A stretch of 64,000 bases of DNA, from contig OZ245894.1 of assembly GCA_965229635.1 (NCBI GenBank), positions 6,572,001-6,636,000 on the forward strand. Direction: 5' to 3'. Under the pieces are notes generated by a model. It was given only the letters and a program-made list of their open reading frames with translations. It was not told the DNA's origin and searched no databases. This document shows, in pieces, positions 24,184 through 32,586 of the stretch (position 1 is its first letter; the number at the start of each line of letters is the position of its first letter). A program made the translations under genes and the position numbers. The DNA is from BQJU01 sp965229635 (GTDB lineage Bacteria > Bacteroidota > Bacteroidia > Chitinophagales > Saprospiraceae).

Positions 24184-25422
24184 TTACCAAGGCGGCTCCC
24201 AGCTCCGTTTTAACTGCCGATCGATCCAATCGCCACCAACAAAGACCAACAAGCCCAGTACAGCAAATCCTGCGCCGGTCACAAAAGCAGTAGTGCTGCC
24301 ATAGCTGTCCCACAAAAACCCCATCAGGATGGAAGCCGGTAGCAACGCCAACCCTACGCCCGTATCAAACAAACCATAGGCCGCACCACGCTGCTCTTCG
24401 GAGGTCAGTTCCGTAAGGTAAGCCTTAAAGACCCCGGCACTGAGTCCGTAATAAACGCCGTAAGCGGCAAACAACAGCCAGATAAAAATGGGCCAGTTGG
24501 CGTAAGCAAAACCCAAATAGATTAGAGCGTAACACACAAAGGAAAGCATGATCACCGGCTTGCGGCCAATGCGATCAGACAGGTCGCCAAAAATGGGGGC
24601 CGCAATACTGCAGATGAAGTTATAGCCCACCCACAACAGCGGCAGGAAAAGCGTATCAATGCCCTCTTCGGTGGCTTTCAACAGCAAAAAAGCATTGGAG
24701 GAATTGCCCAGCGTAAAAAGGATATTGGCAATGAGAAAGGTATTAAAAGCGCGATTGCGCAGAAAGTTAGGAGTCGGAAGAGTATCCGCTTTGCGCGTTA
24801 TCGCCTGTTTTTCCACCACAAAGGGGATAAACAAAATAGCCATTAATGCGGGAATGACCGCCAGTAAAAATACCAGCCGCAAATTTTCCGGCCAGTAGTA
24901 CAGCACCAACATCGCCAGTAATGGCCCACCCATTGAGCCGATCTTGTCCATCGATCGCTGGATGCCAAAATCACGGCCGCGCCGCTTGGGGTCTACCGAA
25001 GTCGACAACAAGGCATCCCGGGCCGGGCCGCGCGCTGCCTTACCAATGCGTTCCGCAAATTTGACCAGCAGCACCATGATCCATCCGGTAGCCAGAAACA
25101 GAAAGGGTTTGGCTACGGTAGAAAGGCCGTACCCAAGGTAGATAAACGGCTTGCGTTTGCCCATCTCGTCCGACAATCGCCCAAAAACGGTCTTAAAAAG
25201 GGAGGCGGTGGCTTCTGCGATACCCTCAATCACTCCAATCAAGGTAGTACTGGTACCCAGCTGCACCAGAAATTGTGGCAGCAAAGGGTAGATCATCTGA
25301 CTGCTCAGATCGGTGAACAGGGACACTGCACCCAGCAAAAAGACATTCTTGCGTGGATTCCGCTTTGGGGGGGACGACGGTTCTTGCATTTGCTCAATAC
25401 TTGTAGCGACTAAGGTAAGCAT
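24184..25422 (-). CDS. MFS transporter, 12 membrane segments
   Basis: The 412-residue protein has the major-facilitator motif A between TM2 and TM3 (FGRLSDEMGKRKP, about 80-92) and its second-half equivalent (FGDLSDRIGRKP, about 275-286). Twelve hydrophobic segments alternate with charged loops. The N-terminal SSPPKRNPRKN is a short cytoplasmic tail; translation could also begin at the Met 11 codons later (25389). It starts 15 bp after the T9SS gene upstream, so both may be on one transcript. Substrate unknown; the fold resembles drug or organic-anion efflux members. Confidence 0.85.
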   Translation of the reverse strand: MLTLVATSIEQMQEPSSPPKRNPRKNVFLLGAVSLFTDLSSQMIYPLLPQFLVQLGTSTTLIGVIEGIAEATASLFKTVFGRLSDEMGKRKPFIYLGYGLSTVAKPFLFLATGWIMVLLVKFAERIGKAARGPARDALLSTSVDPKRRGRDFGIQRSMDKIGSMGGPLLAMLVLYYWPENLRLVFLLAVIPALMAILFIPFVVEKQAITRKADTLPTPNFLRNRAFNTFLIANILFTLGNSSNAFLLLKATEEGIDTLFLPLLWVGYNFICSIAAPIFGDLSDRIGRKPVIMLSFVCYALIYLGFAYANWPIFIWLLFAAYGVYYGLSAGVFKAYLTELTSEEQRGAAYGLFDTGVGLALLPASILMGFLWDSYGSTTAFVTGAGFAVLGLLVFVGGDWIDRQLKRSWEPPW

Positions 25423-25437
25423 TGAGTATCGGCAAGA

Positions 25438-26643
25438 CTATCCTTTGACAAATCTTTTTGCCCTACCCTCCCCAATTTGTACAAAATAGACACCCGCGGG
25501 CAGATGCCCTACGGCAAGCTCCCTCTGGTCAATGCGTTCTTTCACCACCTCACTGTACATCAATGCCCCACTGGCATCGAAAATACGGATGTGGCTATCG
25601 GCCTGTAGTAGGCCCTCACTGCTGATGGTAAGCTGGCTACTGGTGGGATTGGGATGGAGGATGATCCGAGAGGCTCCATCCTCAGCACAGTTGCTGCCTT
25701 TTTCATAATAGTACGTCTTCTTCGAACCATCGCTGCCGAGCTCAGATTTGCGTAAGCCATCACAGTAATAATCATAATCAACAGCGGAGATCGAGACAAA
25801 ATCTACTGCTCCTGAGTATATATCATAATCTGTCCTCACGCTTCTTTTTGTCAATGCTTTTCCATCGGTATTGTAGGAGAAGTGATTTTGACGGAGCATC
25901 CTGAGAACCAAGTTGCTTTCCGGGTATATCTTCAACAAATACTTTTCCAATATCACATTTTGATGCTCATCGTATTCATAACTGCGAGCTTCCTCCTCCA
26001 CAAAATCGCTCCAATCGGTCCATATCGAGGTGGGTTTGCCAGCCTCATTAAACTCTACAACGGTTTGGCCCTTATACAGCCAGTTATTCTGATAGTAATA
26101 GTAGTACCGGCGAATCAATCCGGAGTCGTTGTATTCAAATTCCGTTTTTTCTACTAGCTTCCAATTAGCCTGATTGTCTCGATTATACAGAAGTATGGAG
26201 TCCAGCTCACAGGTTTGCTCATTATAAAAATTGATTTCCTGAGCACGGGACGGTTCTTCGTCTGTAGTCGCCATTATGGTTTCCGTTTTCGTACATCCGT
26301 TTTCGTAATAGCTATAGGAACGACTGCCGGAATAATAGGCTACTCCTTCCGCATTTAGATGCTCAAACCTTTTTTCCAAAAGTAGTCCATTTTCCATCTC
26401 ATAGATATACCGTACTTGCCTCTCCTTGATATAGCGGTGCTGTTCCTCACTCCAGGTAAACTTTTGCCAAAGCGTCAATTGATCATTCTGGTCATATTCA
26501 TAAGATTCCCTGGACACCGGTATTTCATCATTACCGTCAATCTCTGTAAATTCAATTAATGTAATCTGATTTTCCTGGGCACGAAGCGTACCCATACCGA
26601 GCAGGAGGCCCAGCGCAAGCGCGTAAGTCTTTTTCATTTTCAT
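25438..26643 (-). CDS. T9SS-secreted protein with YD-like tyrosine repeats
   Basis: The 401-residue product has a signal peptide (LRAQ cleavage, about 1-22). The middle (about 25-310) is made of tyrosine-rich beta strands with repeated YEY(D/N)..(D/N) patterns, for example SYEYDQNDQLTLW and FEYNDSGLIRRYYY. This is reminiscent of YD/RHS-type beta solenoids. The last 70 residues are a type A sorting domain (LHPNPTSSQLTISS...AGVYFVQI). It is probably a surface-exposed or released protein; function unknown. The start is 20 bp from the inverted-repeat element at 26664, which would therefore contain or displace its promoter. Confidence 0.8.
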   Translation of the reverse strand: MKMKKTYALALGLLLGMGTLRAQENQITLIEFTEIDGNDEIPVSRESYEYDQNDQLTLWQKFTWSEEQHRYIKERQVRYIYEMENGLLLEKRFEHLNAEGVAYYSGSRSYSYYENGCTKTETIMATTDEEPSRAQEINFYNEQTCELDSILLYNRDNQANWKLVEKTEFEYNDSGLIRRYYYYYQNNWLYKGQTVVEFNEAGKPTSIWTDWSDFVEEEARSYEYDEHQNVILEKYLLKIYPESNLVLRMLRQNHFSYNTDGKALTKRSVRTDYDIYSGAVDFVSISAVDYDYYCDGLRKSELGSDGSKKTYYYEKGSNCAEDGASRIILHPNPTSSQLTISSEGLLQADSHIRIFDASGALMYSEVVKERIDQRELAVGHLPAGVYFVQIGEGRAKRFVKG

Positions 26644-26663
26644 AGCTGAAAGTTTTATATATA

Positions 26664-26852
26664 GAAGCTATTTAAACCCTGAGCTCTGGATTGCGATCTA
26701 ATCCCTTGGTCTCTCTGGACTTTGGCTTTTTCTCGGCCCAGACCTTCCAGAGCCTGTCCCGAAGTTGCTTCGGGATATGAACCTCAAAAAGAGCCGCGCC
26801 AGAAATACCAATGAATTGATCTCATCAGCAGATACAGGGTTTAAATAGCTTC
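26664..26852. mobile_element. 189-bp MITE-like element with perfect 18-bp terminal inverted repeats
   Basis: GAAGCTATTTAAACCCTG at 26664-26681 is the exact reverse complement of 26835-26852. The inside contains a perfect hairpin TCCCGAAG/CTTCGGGA (26757-26775) and no reading frame of useful length. No clear target-site duplication is seen at either side (ATATATA left, AGGAAG right). The structure fits a non-autonomous miniature inverted-repeat transposable element. It is inserted directly upstream of the T9SS gene at 25438-26643, in its likely promoter region. Confidence 0.65.
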
Positions 26853-26913
26853 AGGAAGTAAAAGCGCGTTGTTCAAAATTTCCAGCTAAAGATAGTTAAT
26901 TTTCGCTACGGGT

Positions 26914-27177
26914 TCAACAAATTATGCTAAATGCCATCATACCAAAGAATAGATTCACACTACAGGCCAGCAGGACTAGTAGCCATCTGTACCGCCCAAA
27001 CTTTTCTCTGAATTTATCATATAGCAAAAGCCCACCTAAGGCTGCACACACCATGATGAGGGCATCACCCCAATATAGCCCGCAAGAAAAGAGATAGTCT
27101 CCTTTGAACAGCAGCATACCTTCCAGGTAGATCGAAGTAATAATAATCAGGTAATTGTAGTCAAGCTTGTTTTTCAA
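26914..27177 (-). CDS. small membrane protein, unknown function
   Basis: The 87-residue product has three hydrophobic segments (about 9-25, 30-52, 63-85) and short charged loops (DKFREKFGRYRW). It starts 3 bp after the stop of the DUF4255/Pvc16-like gene, which makes translational coupling likely and suggests that the two act together. No family is recognised. Confidence 0.7.
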   Translation of the reverse strand: MKNKLDYNYLIIITSIYLEGMLLFKGDYLFSCGLYWGDALIMVCAALGGLLLYDKFREKFGRYRWLLVLLACSVNLFFGMMAFSIIC

Positions 27178-27179
27178 TG

Positions 27180-27725
27180 CTATTTAACGCTACTTGCAGT
27201 TGTCACTTCAGCTATTTCCGAATCCATAATTGTATCCTCCGCAAAAGACAGCAGGCGCAGTTGATAGGCCGCAGTTGGGCGGTAGTTCACCCCCAGCATC
27301 TGAAAAATGGCATTGAGGTCGGCGGAGGGTAGGTGCTCCATTTCTACGGTCACTTTATGAATATTAGAGGGAAGCCCAGGGGTGTTCTCTGATGTAAAAA
27401 CAGGCTTGCTTTCAAAATAACCAATAGCCCCCGAGAGCCAGTCCAGTCCTTCGCCATAGTGCTCGGCCGAAGTATCCGCAGAGACGATGATTTGAACATT
27501 GAAGTCCATACCTCCTCGCATCTGGTTTTTATCCGCCTGGGTAGCGGGCGACTTAAACAGAGCGCTCTTTTCAATGTTTGTCATTGCCAATACCAGCTGA
27601 TTACATTCATTCAAATTGGGGTTATTGGGAAACCCCAGACGAACCAAATCTTTATCAATGCGTAGTCTGCTTTTCAGAAAATGATTGAGTTCCTCGGCAA
27701 TGGTTGACAGCACTTTATTCAGCAT
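27180..27725 (-). CDS. DUF4255/Pvc16-like protein (phage-tail-like sheath-terminator family)
   Basis: The 181-residue cytoplasmic protein matches the DUF4255 (Pvc16_N) pattern. An N-terminal helix (VLSTIAEELNHFL) leads into VRLGFPNN and then LVLAMTNIE. A strand-rich middle and the LSGAIGYFESKPVFT helix follow. The diagnostic end VTVEMEHLPSADLNAIFQMLG.NYRP..AYQLRLL closes the domain. In contractile injection systems this protein caps the tail sheath. Here no sheath, tube, baseplate or AAA ATPase gene is near, so it is an orphan. It is co-oriented with a small membrane protein downstream and a GreA-like protein upstream. Confidence 0.72.
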   Translation of the reverse strand: MLNKVLSTIAEELNHFLKSRLRIDKDLVRLGFPNNPNLNECNQLVLAMTNIEKSALFKSPATQADKNQMRGGMDFNVQIIVSADTSAEHYGEGLDWLSGAIGYFESKPVFTSENTPGLPSNIHKVTVEMEHLPSADLNAIFQMLGVNYRPTAAYQLRLLSFAEDTIMDSEIAEVTTASSVK

Positions 27726-27793
27726 AGCTTTTCTTTAGTCAGTTATGATTTATAATGATTAGGTCTTCAACACTCAATCTGTTCGACTAATCT

Positions 27794-28258
27794 TTAGAAT
27801 ATTTCTTTGATCACATATTCCACATTGCGAAAAGCAAAGGTATCGCCTTCTTCTTTGCCGTGCATGGCCTCATAAATTGGTGCATCCTCCGACAGGCCGC
27901 GGGCCTTCCAGCCGTTGACGGCAAAGCTATCGGTAGCTACCGACACATAAAATGCGCCCTTATTCGTTACCACTACTGCCCCGGGCTGGACTTCTTCCAT
28001 CAACTGCTTTTGCCCGCCGAGGTTTTCCAGCACCGCCAATTCCTTTTGCGCAAAATCCAGCTGTTTGACCAGGCGGTTGCTTACATCCGTCTCGGATTCA
28101 TCCTGTGCGCGCTGCTCCAGTTCGAGCTGGTCACTTTCCCGGTGCATGGCATCTTGTTCAAGGCGCACGATTTCCTTACGGAAACTGGACTCCTTTTCCT
28201 GTATCAGCGAACGGGTTGAATCAAATATTTCTTGTTTGAGTTCTAGCTTATCTTCCAT
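27794..28258 (-). CDS. GreA/GreB-like coiled-coil protein
   Basis: The 154-residue protein has an N-terminal coiled coil (about 1-75; repeated E-x-x-x-E/R heptads) and a C-terminal domain ending GDTFAFRNVEYVIKEIF. This resembles the FKBP-like domain of transcript-cleavage factors. Bacteroidota encode many such stand-alone relatives, often misnamed 3-oxoacyl-ACP synthase. The acidic tip residues needed for RNA polymerase cleavage cannot be assigned with confidence. The gene is 68 bp upstream of the DUF4255-like gene. Confidence 0.6.
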   Translation of the reverse strand: MEDKLELKQEIFDSTRSLIQEKESSFRKEIVRLEQDAMHRESDQLELEQRAQDESETDVSNRLVKQLDFAQKELAVLENLGGQKQLMEEVQPGAVVVTNKGAFYVSVATDSFAVNGWKARGLSEDAPIYEAMHGKEEGDTFAFRNVEYVIKEIF

Positions 28259-28379
28259 CTTAAATTATTGATAATTAAACAATTTGCATTGCCGCTGGGA
28301 CAACGCCTTCGCATTATTTAAAAGGTATGAGGTAGTGTTTTGTTTGGTAGGGGATTAAGAATGCATCAACTCCACATTT

Positions 28380-29177
28380 CTAATCCTTTTGGATAACGGG
28401 CAAGACCTTCTCTTCAAACGCTTTCCTCACGTAATTTCTCTGTCGATCCATAGTCGCCTCATCAAAATCACGATCTGGCACTAAATGCCAGGCCCATTCC
28501 CAGTCTCTAAGTGATATTTCAACTGTGCTATCAATGGAATTAAAGTCATTGATAAATACGTCCAAACCAAGTACTGAATCTGCCAGATTAGTGAAGTAGG
28601 CACTTGCATCTCGCAAATCTGAATAATAGGTATCGGAAAGAGAAACCTCCAGATTGCTTAATTCCAAATCTCTAATTAAGCTATCTCTTGAATGATGTTT
28701 CACATGATACACAGCACTACCTTCCGGGAATATCGTTGGAACCTGTCTACTGGTGGCTACAAAGGAAAAGAGTGCCAGTAACAATGGAAGTACCGGATGT
28801 AGTCTGACAACCAATAGCTTTTCCTTTTGCTTTTCCAGAAAATAAGCCAATGGTAAAATCGACAATGCCATCAAGTCTGTATAATCCTGCACTCTGGAAA
28901 TCGGAAAAACTCCGAGGTTGTTCCATAAATCAATTCCCCCCTGGCTCATTGAAGACTTCCATAATAGAAAAAGTACACCGGTAAGGACAAAGATCGTTTT
29001 CTTGAATCGTGGAAAAATGACTGTCCAAAATAAGGGAAAAATGAAAAGTCCGGCAAAATCTGATAGCTTGCCTGTCAGCCAGTTGCCATAAGCTTCTTTG
29101 AAGATAAAGTCGTTTAGCAATAGGATTGATAAGCCACTGATAAACCATAAGGTTGTGAGTATTCTGGCGTCCCTCAT
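28380..29177 (-). CDS. membrane protein of unknown function
   Basis: The 265-residue product has four or so membrane segments in the first half (about 9-27, 42-60, 63-79, 127-143) and a soluble C-terminal half (about 150-265) rich in Asp and Ser. The first four bases overlap the stop of the SRPBCC gene (29174-29177), so the two are translated together. It resembles no named family that I recognise; its N-terminal part recalls small polytopic proteins with a LSDFAGLFIFP motif. Confidence 0.7.
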   Translation of the reverse strand: MRDARILTTLWFISGLSILLLNDFIFKEAYGNWLTGKLSDFAGLFIFPLFWTVIFPRFKKTIFVLTGVLFLLWKSSMSQGGIDLWNNLGVFPISRVQDYTDLMALSILPLAYFLEKQKEKLLVVRLHPVLPLLLALFSFVATSRQVPTIFPEGSAVYHVKHHSRDSLIRDLELSNLEVSLSDTYYSDLRDASAYFTNLADSVLGLDVFINDFNSIDSTVEISLRDWEWAWHLVPDRDFDEATMDRQRNYVRKAFEEKVLPVIQKD

Positions 29178-29608
29178 GATTCTAGTATATTTTTAAGCTT
29201 TTCTAAAATCGACCGCCAAACCTCTTCCGCCCTATCCTTGGCCTTTTCCGTAGGGTTATTGTCCTCCGTTAAGGTCAGGCTAATTTTTTGTTCACCAGCG
29301 TCCGTTAATTCGATGGTGATGGTATTGTAACTGGCTGGAATATCCGGCAGTCCGGAAAGTGGATTATAACGAGTGTATTGCAAACTCTTCTCCGGAATCA
29401 ACCGCAGAATTTCCCCCTTCTCTTCGTATTGATGCCCCTGCCATTCGCCTTTCCAATGCAGGGAACTGCCCTCCTGCCAATCAGAAATGGCCTGAGCACC
29501 AAACATGTATTCTTTGATGATCTCAGGGTTGACCAGGGCATCCCAAACCTCTTCCGGCGATGCATGGATGTCAATCTGTACTTCTGCTACTTTTTCTTTT
29601 TGCTGCAT
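29174..29608 (-). CDS. SRPBCC/AHSA1-like START-fold protein
   Basis: The 144-residue cytoplasmic protein has the AHSA1 pattern: EVQIDIHASPEEVWDALVNPEIIKEYMFG at the N-terminus, the W.....W.G..... strand pair, GEILRLIPEKSLQYTRY, and a C-terminal helix (AEEVWRSILEKLKNIL). Such START-fold domains bind hydrophobic ligands or stimulate Hsp90; the ligand here is unknown. The stop overlaps the next gene by four bases. Confidence 0.83.
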   Translation of the reverse strand: MQQKEKVAEVQIDIHASPEEVWDALVNPEIIKEYMFGAQAISDWQEGSSLHWKGEWQGHQYEEKGEILRLIPEKSLQYTRYNPLSGLPDIPASYNTITIELTDAGEQKISLTLTEDNNPTEKAKDRAEEVWRSILEKLKNILES

Positions 29609-29700
29609 TATTGGGTGTCTTGCTTATGAAGTTTTCATTTTCTGACTTTCGGCTTTGCGACAATTTAAAGGATTATTTTGAAAAAAGATTTGAACTTAAC

Positions 29701-30630
29701 CTAAGTTGATCTGGCCACCACCAGCATCGCCCCCTCCTCAGCAACCCCAATCGTCGCTACTGAGCCGCTGTTGAAGGACAAAAAATCAGACTCCACACCA
29801 TCGCTGAAAATGACGCCGCCGCCGGGCATGAGCGACTCTACGGTCAATATGGTCTGGTCCTGGATCAATCCCACCGTCACATCGGTTTGGGTGGCGACGC
29901 TCTTGAACGGCTCCCGCACGGTGAAAAACAATTGATCACTCTGCAATTCCGGTCTGGGAAGAGAAAGATTTTGTTGCGACAAGCGCAAAAGGCCCTGGGC
30001 CATATTAAATACCGAGCTCATCCAACCTGTGGCCCCGGTCTGGGTCGAAACGATAATGCCGCTGGAGGAATGCACCTCCTGCTGTTCCCGGTATTGAATG
30101 CGATAACGGGCAGAGACGTGGGTCGAGGCACCGATAAACAGGTCATTAAACGCCAACAGGCGCTGACCATCGTTGAGTCGGGCTTCGGCAAAACGGACTT
30201 GTCGCACCTGAAATTCCCGGCTTAGCACCTGCTGCACTCCCTTTACAAAACTGTTTGGATCGTACGGCAGCAGTACCCCGTCATACCGTGCCCGATCGGG
30301 GTTGACGGCCACAATCGGCACACCATTGGCGTATTTTGCCGTATTGGCCACCAAACCATCCCGACCGATCACGATGATCAATTGGTTTTCTGAGAATAAA
30401 AACGAGGGCAAAAAGTCCTTTTCCACAATCTTATACTTCAGGAGGCCCGTCAGCCGACTCTGCAAAGCCCCCAGCGACTGGTGAAAGACCTGATGCTCCT
30501 GCTCGTACTCTTCAAAATTCCCCCCGGCACTTTCGATGTAAAAGCGGGCCTGAGCCCGGGTATTAAACCGCTCAATCAATGCCTCCAACCGGGTCTTATC
30601 CTTAATGATGATGGCGTATTCGATACTCAT
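29701..30630 (-). CDS. diverged NAD-kinase-like protein
   Basis: The 309-residue protein has the layout of an NAD kinase (N-terminal Rossmann-like part, C-terminal beta part) but altered active-site motifs. The GGDGT loop reads GRDGLVANTAKY (about 89-100), the NE motif reads NDLFIG (about 163-168), and the glycine-rich loop is GIIVSTQTGATGW (about 193-205). Retention of the fold with changes at GGDG suggests a different phosphate donor, a nucleotide sensor or loss of kinase activity. It overlaps the SPFH gene stop by four bases (ATGA), so the two are translationally coupled. Confidence 0.75.
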   Translation of the reverse strand: MSIEYAIIIKDKTRLEALIERFNTRAQARFYIESAGGNFEEYEQEHQVFHQSLGALQSRLTGLLKYKIVEKDFLPSFLFSENQLIIVIGRDGLVANTAKYANGVPIVAVNPDRARYDGVLLPYDPNSFVKGVQQVLSREFQVRQVRFAEARLNDGQRLLAFNDLFIGASTHVSARYRIQYREQQEVHSSSGIIVSTQTGATGWMSSVFNMAQGLLRLSQQNLSLPRPELQSDQLFFTVREPFKSVATQTDVTVGLIQDQTILTVESLMPGGGVIFSDGVESDFLSFNSGSVATIGVAEEGAMLVVARST

Positions 30631-31649
30631 TGCCGGGAAGCTTTAGGGGCGTTTATCACCGATTCCAGCAGATCAGGCGTGATGTTGATATTGCCAATCT
30701 TTTCGGCGTTTTCCGCCATTAGCCGGAAGGCCAGGGCGATATTCATCTTTGGATCAGACTGGCCATTGAGGGCCGTCAGCGTCCGCCAGTCCACATCACG
30801 GTAGGGCTTTAAAGTCGTTTCGATGAAGTACCCCTTGGCATCGGCCTCCTTCTTGTCATTGGCGGTTTTTTGATCGATCAGGTCCTTGCGCTGATTCTCC
30901 ACGGCGATATCGGCCGCGATTTTGATCTCTCTTAACTTCCGGGCATTTTCGGCATTCAGCACCTGGGTTTCCATCTTCTTCTCGACAATCATTTTCTGTT
31001 TCTGCTCAACCGCAATTTCCGTGTTCAGCTCCGATTCCTTGATCTTGCGCTCCTGCTCTACGGCAAAATTGCGGCGGTCGTAGATCGCCTGGTCGGCTTC
31101 CTTTTGCAATCGCTCGCGGGTTTCCGTTTCCAGGGCCCGGGTCATCTCCGGCGTGGCTTTCACAGCCAGGATATTGGCACCCAGTATTTCAATACCCAAG
31201 AGGTTTATGGCAGAAGATTGCATAAGCCCTTCCAGGATGTTTTGTTCCATTACCTTGGCGGAGCGAATGGCATCTTTCAGGCTCATGCCATGAATGAAGG
31301 ATGCAGTCGCGGTCTGCGCCTCATTGATAATCCGTTGGTTGAGTTTTTCGATATCATTTTTCTTGTACTGGCCGTTGTCATTAAGGGTAAAATCAAGGAC
31401 ATTGGACAAGGCCTTAGGGTCCTGAATTTTGTAACTGATTTGCCCCTGAATCGATACGGTTTGGTAGTCGTTGGTCGTCTCATTAAAGATAAAGGGCAGG
31501 TCATTACTACCAACCGGAATGGCCACAATTGAACTGTTGGGCGCGAAGTAAAAGAAGGATAGTCCCCTACCCTCCCGGTGCACCACACCATTGCGGTAAT
31601 GCAGCGCATAGGTCATGGAATCAAATTTGATGTGTTTTATCCCAAACAT
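30627..31649 (-). CDS. SPFH/Band 7-domain protein lacking a membrane anchor
   Basis: The 340-residue protein carries an SPFH domain (about 15-200; GRGLSFFYFAPNSSIVAIPVG, VSIQGQISYKI). A long charged coiled coil follows (about 190-285; repeated E/K/R/A with EQERKIKES and EKKMETQV). No N-terminal membrane segment is present, unlike flotillin or stomatin. Band 7 proteins form large ring-shaped oligomers that scaffold proteases or other partners. The immediate downstream, coupled partner is a diverged NAD-kinase-like protein. Promoter at 31765-31795. Confidence 0.82.
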   Translation of the reverse strand: MFGIKHIKFDSMTYALHYRNGVVHREGRGLSFFYFAPNSSIVAIPVGSNDLPFIFNETTNDYQTVSIQGQISYKIQDPKALSNVLDFTLNDNGQYKKNDIEKLNQRIINEAQTATASFIHGMSLKDAIRSAKVMEQNILEGLMQSSAINLLGIEILGANILAVKATPEMTRALETETRERLQKEADQAIYDRRNFAVEQERKIKESELNTEIAVEQKQKMIVEKKMETQVLNAENARKLREIKIAADIAVENQRKDLIDQKTANDKKEADAKGYFIETTLKPYRDVDWRTLTALNGQSDPKMNIALAFRLMAENAEKIGNINITPDLLESVINAPKASRQ

Positions 31650-31741
31650 AGTTTAAGGTTTTGATGGTCAGTAAAATACATAGCAATTTCAGCTGAAGAC
31701 ATACCATCTTCAGGCCAAGCTTTGCCATCTTGAACAGGGAG

Positions 31742-31795
31742 TTAGTTTAAAAACTAAACTAAGACAAATGTACGAGATTTTTGCATGAGAGTCAA
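31742..31795 (-). promoter_or_regulatory. promoter of the SPFH operon with palindrome at the start site
   Basis: On the minus strand TTG (31795-31793), 20 bp and TACATTTG (31772-31765) match the Bacteroidota consensus exactly. The predicted transcript start is near 31758. Directly there lies a perfect inverted repeat TTAGTTT-AA-AAACTAA (31742-31757), placed where a repressor would block elongation or initiation. The 308-bp spacer 31650-31957 holds nothing else recognisable. Confidence 0.65.
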
Positions 31796-31957
31796 GGCGT
31801 CGAATAAAATAATGACAGCTAAGGCCAATGGGGCGCTGGTCGTGAATCGAAGGGCTGGTTGTGTAGATGAACGATGTTTGGAATAAGAGGGCTCCCGTTA
31901 AGAAAACATTCAAAGCGGAAGAACGAAGAGAGTCTTTCACTTCGACGTAGGGAAAAG

Positions 31958-32320
31958 TTATTGCTCATCGCAAGGAAGGGTAAAATCCAGGACGATGGAG
32001 GTGTCTTGCCGGTAGATGGTAATTAACAAACTACCGTCCTTTTTCGCCACGCTATCGCCGATTTGAAATTGCTCATAAGGGTGTAATCTTCCATAAAAGT
32101 CGTCATACCAGTAAAACGTGGCACCATTGGTCATGACCAGTTTCTCGGTACCGTTATTGCTGGTATTTTCAAATTTTTCACGAATCACTCCATCAACCTT
32201 GGTAGAAGACATATTGCGATTTCTTCGACATTCGATAGGTTCAAACGGTCGGGCAACAAAGACAAAAAAAAGGATAACGGCAACAAGTAGCAGTAATAAC
32301 TTAATCAGATCAGTGGTCAT
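31958..32320 (-). CDS. small membrane-anchored protein of unknown function
   Basis: The 120-residue product has one N-terminal membrane segment (about 5-23; LIKLLLLLVAVILFFVFV). The following soluble part contains a short Cys (IECRRN) and strands typical of small OB or beta-sandwich modules (KLVMTNGATFYWYDDFYG, FQIGDSVAKKDGSLLITIYRQ). It ends in LPCDEQ. The two cysteines could form a disulphide outside the cytoplasm. Family not recognised. Confidence 0.65.
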   Translation of the reverse strand: MTTDLIKLLLLLVAVILFFVFVARPFEPIECRRNRNMSSTKVDGVIREKFENTSNNGTEKLVMTNGATFYWYDDFYGRLHPYEQFQIGDSVAKKDGSLLITIYRQDTSIVLDFTLPCDEQ

Positions 32321-32395
32321 AAGCAGCTGAATTTTTTTAAACCCTCTGCTAAAATAATTGTTGAAAACTTATTCTTCCACTTCATCCGTTACCCT

Positions 32396-32557
32396 ATGGG
32401 ACTATTTCCTAAATCCGTCTGGATCTTTGTCTTTGTCATCTTCCTGTTCATCTTTGTGGCGATGTTTCCCACACCCACCATCATCTTTTTTGGTATGATG
32501 GCGCTATCGGCGCTGATCATTCTGCAGGCCATTATTATTTTGCGGGATGGGGTGTGA
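32396..32557 (+). CDS. 53-residue double-spanning membrane protein
   Basis: An ATG at 32396 opens a 53-codon frame ending with TGA at 32555-32557. The product is almost entirely hydrophobic with two segments (about 8-23 and 29-49) separated by PTPT, and a short basic-then-acidic start and end (FPKS...LRDGV). A strong hairpin with a T-rich tail follows directly (32587-32635), as expected for a real transcription unit. No family recognised. Confidence 0.55.
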   Translation: MGLFPKSVWIFVFVIFLFIFVAMFPTPTIIFFGMMALSALIILQAIIILRDGV

Positions 32558-32586
32558 GGGGGAATGGAGGGAATGTCGCAATGGAA

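Noticed and set aside
31710..31940. 76-codon minus-strand open frame in the SPFH upstream region
   Set aside because: It runs through the promoter and palindrome of the SPFH operon and has no domain or signal.
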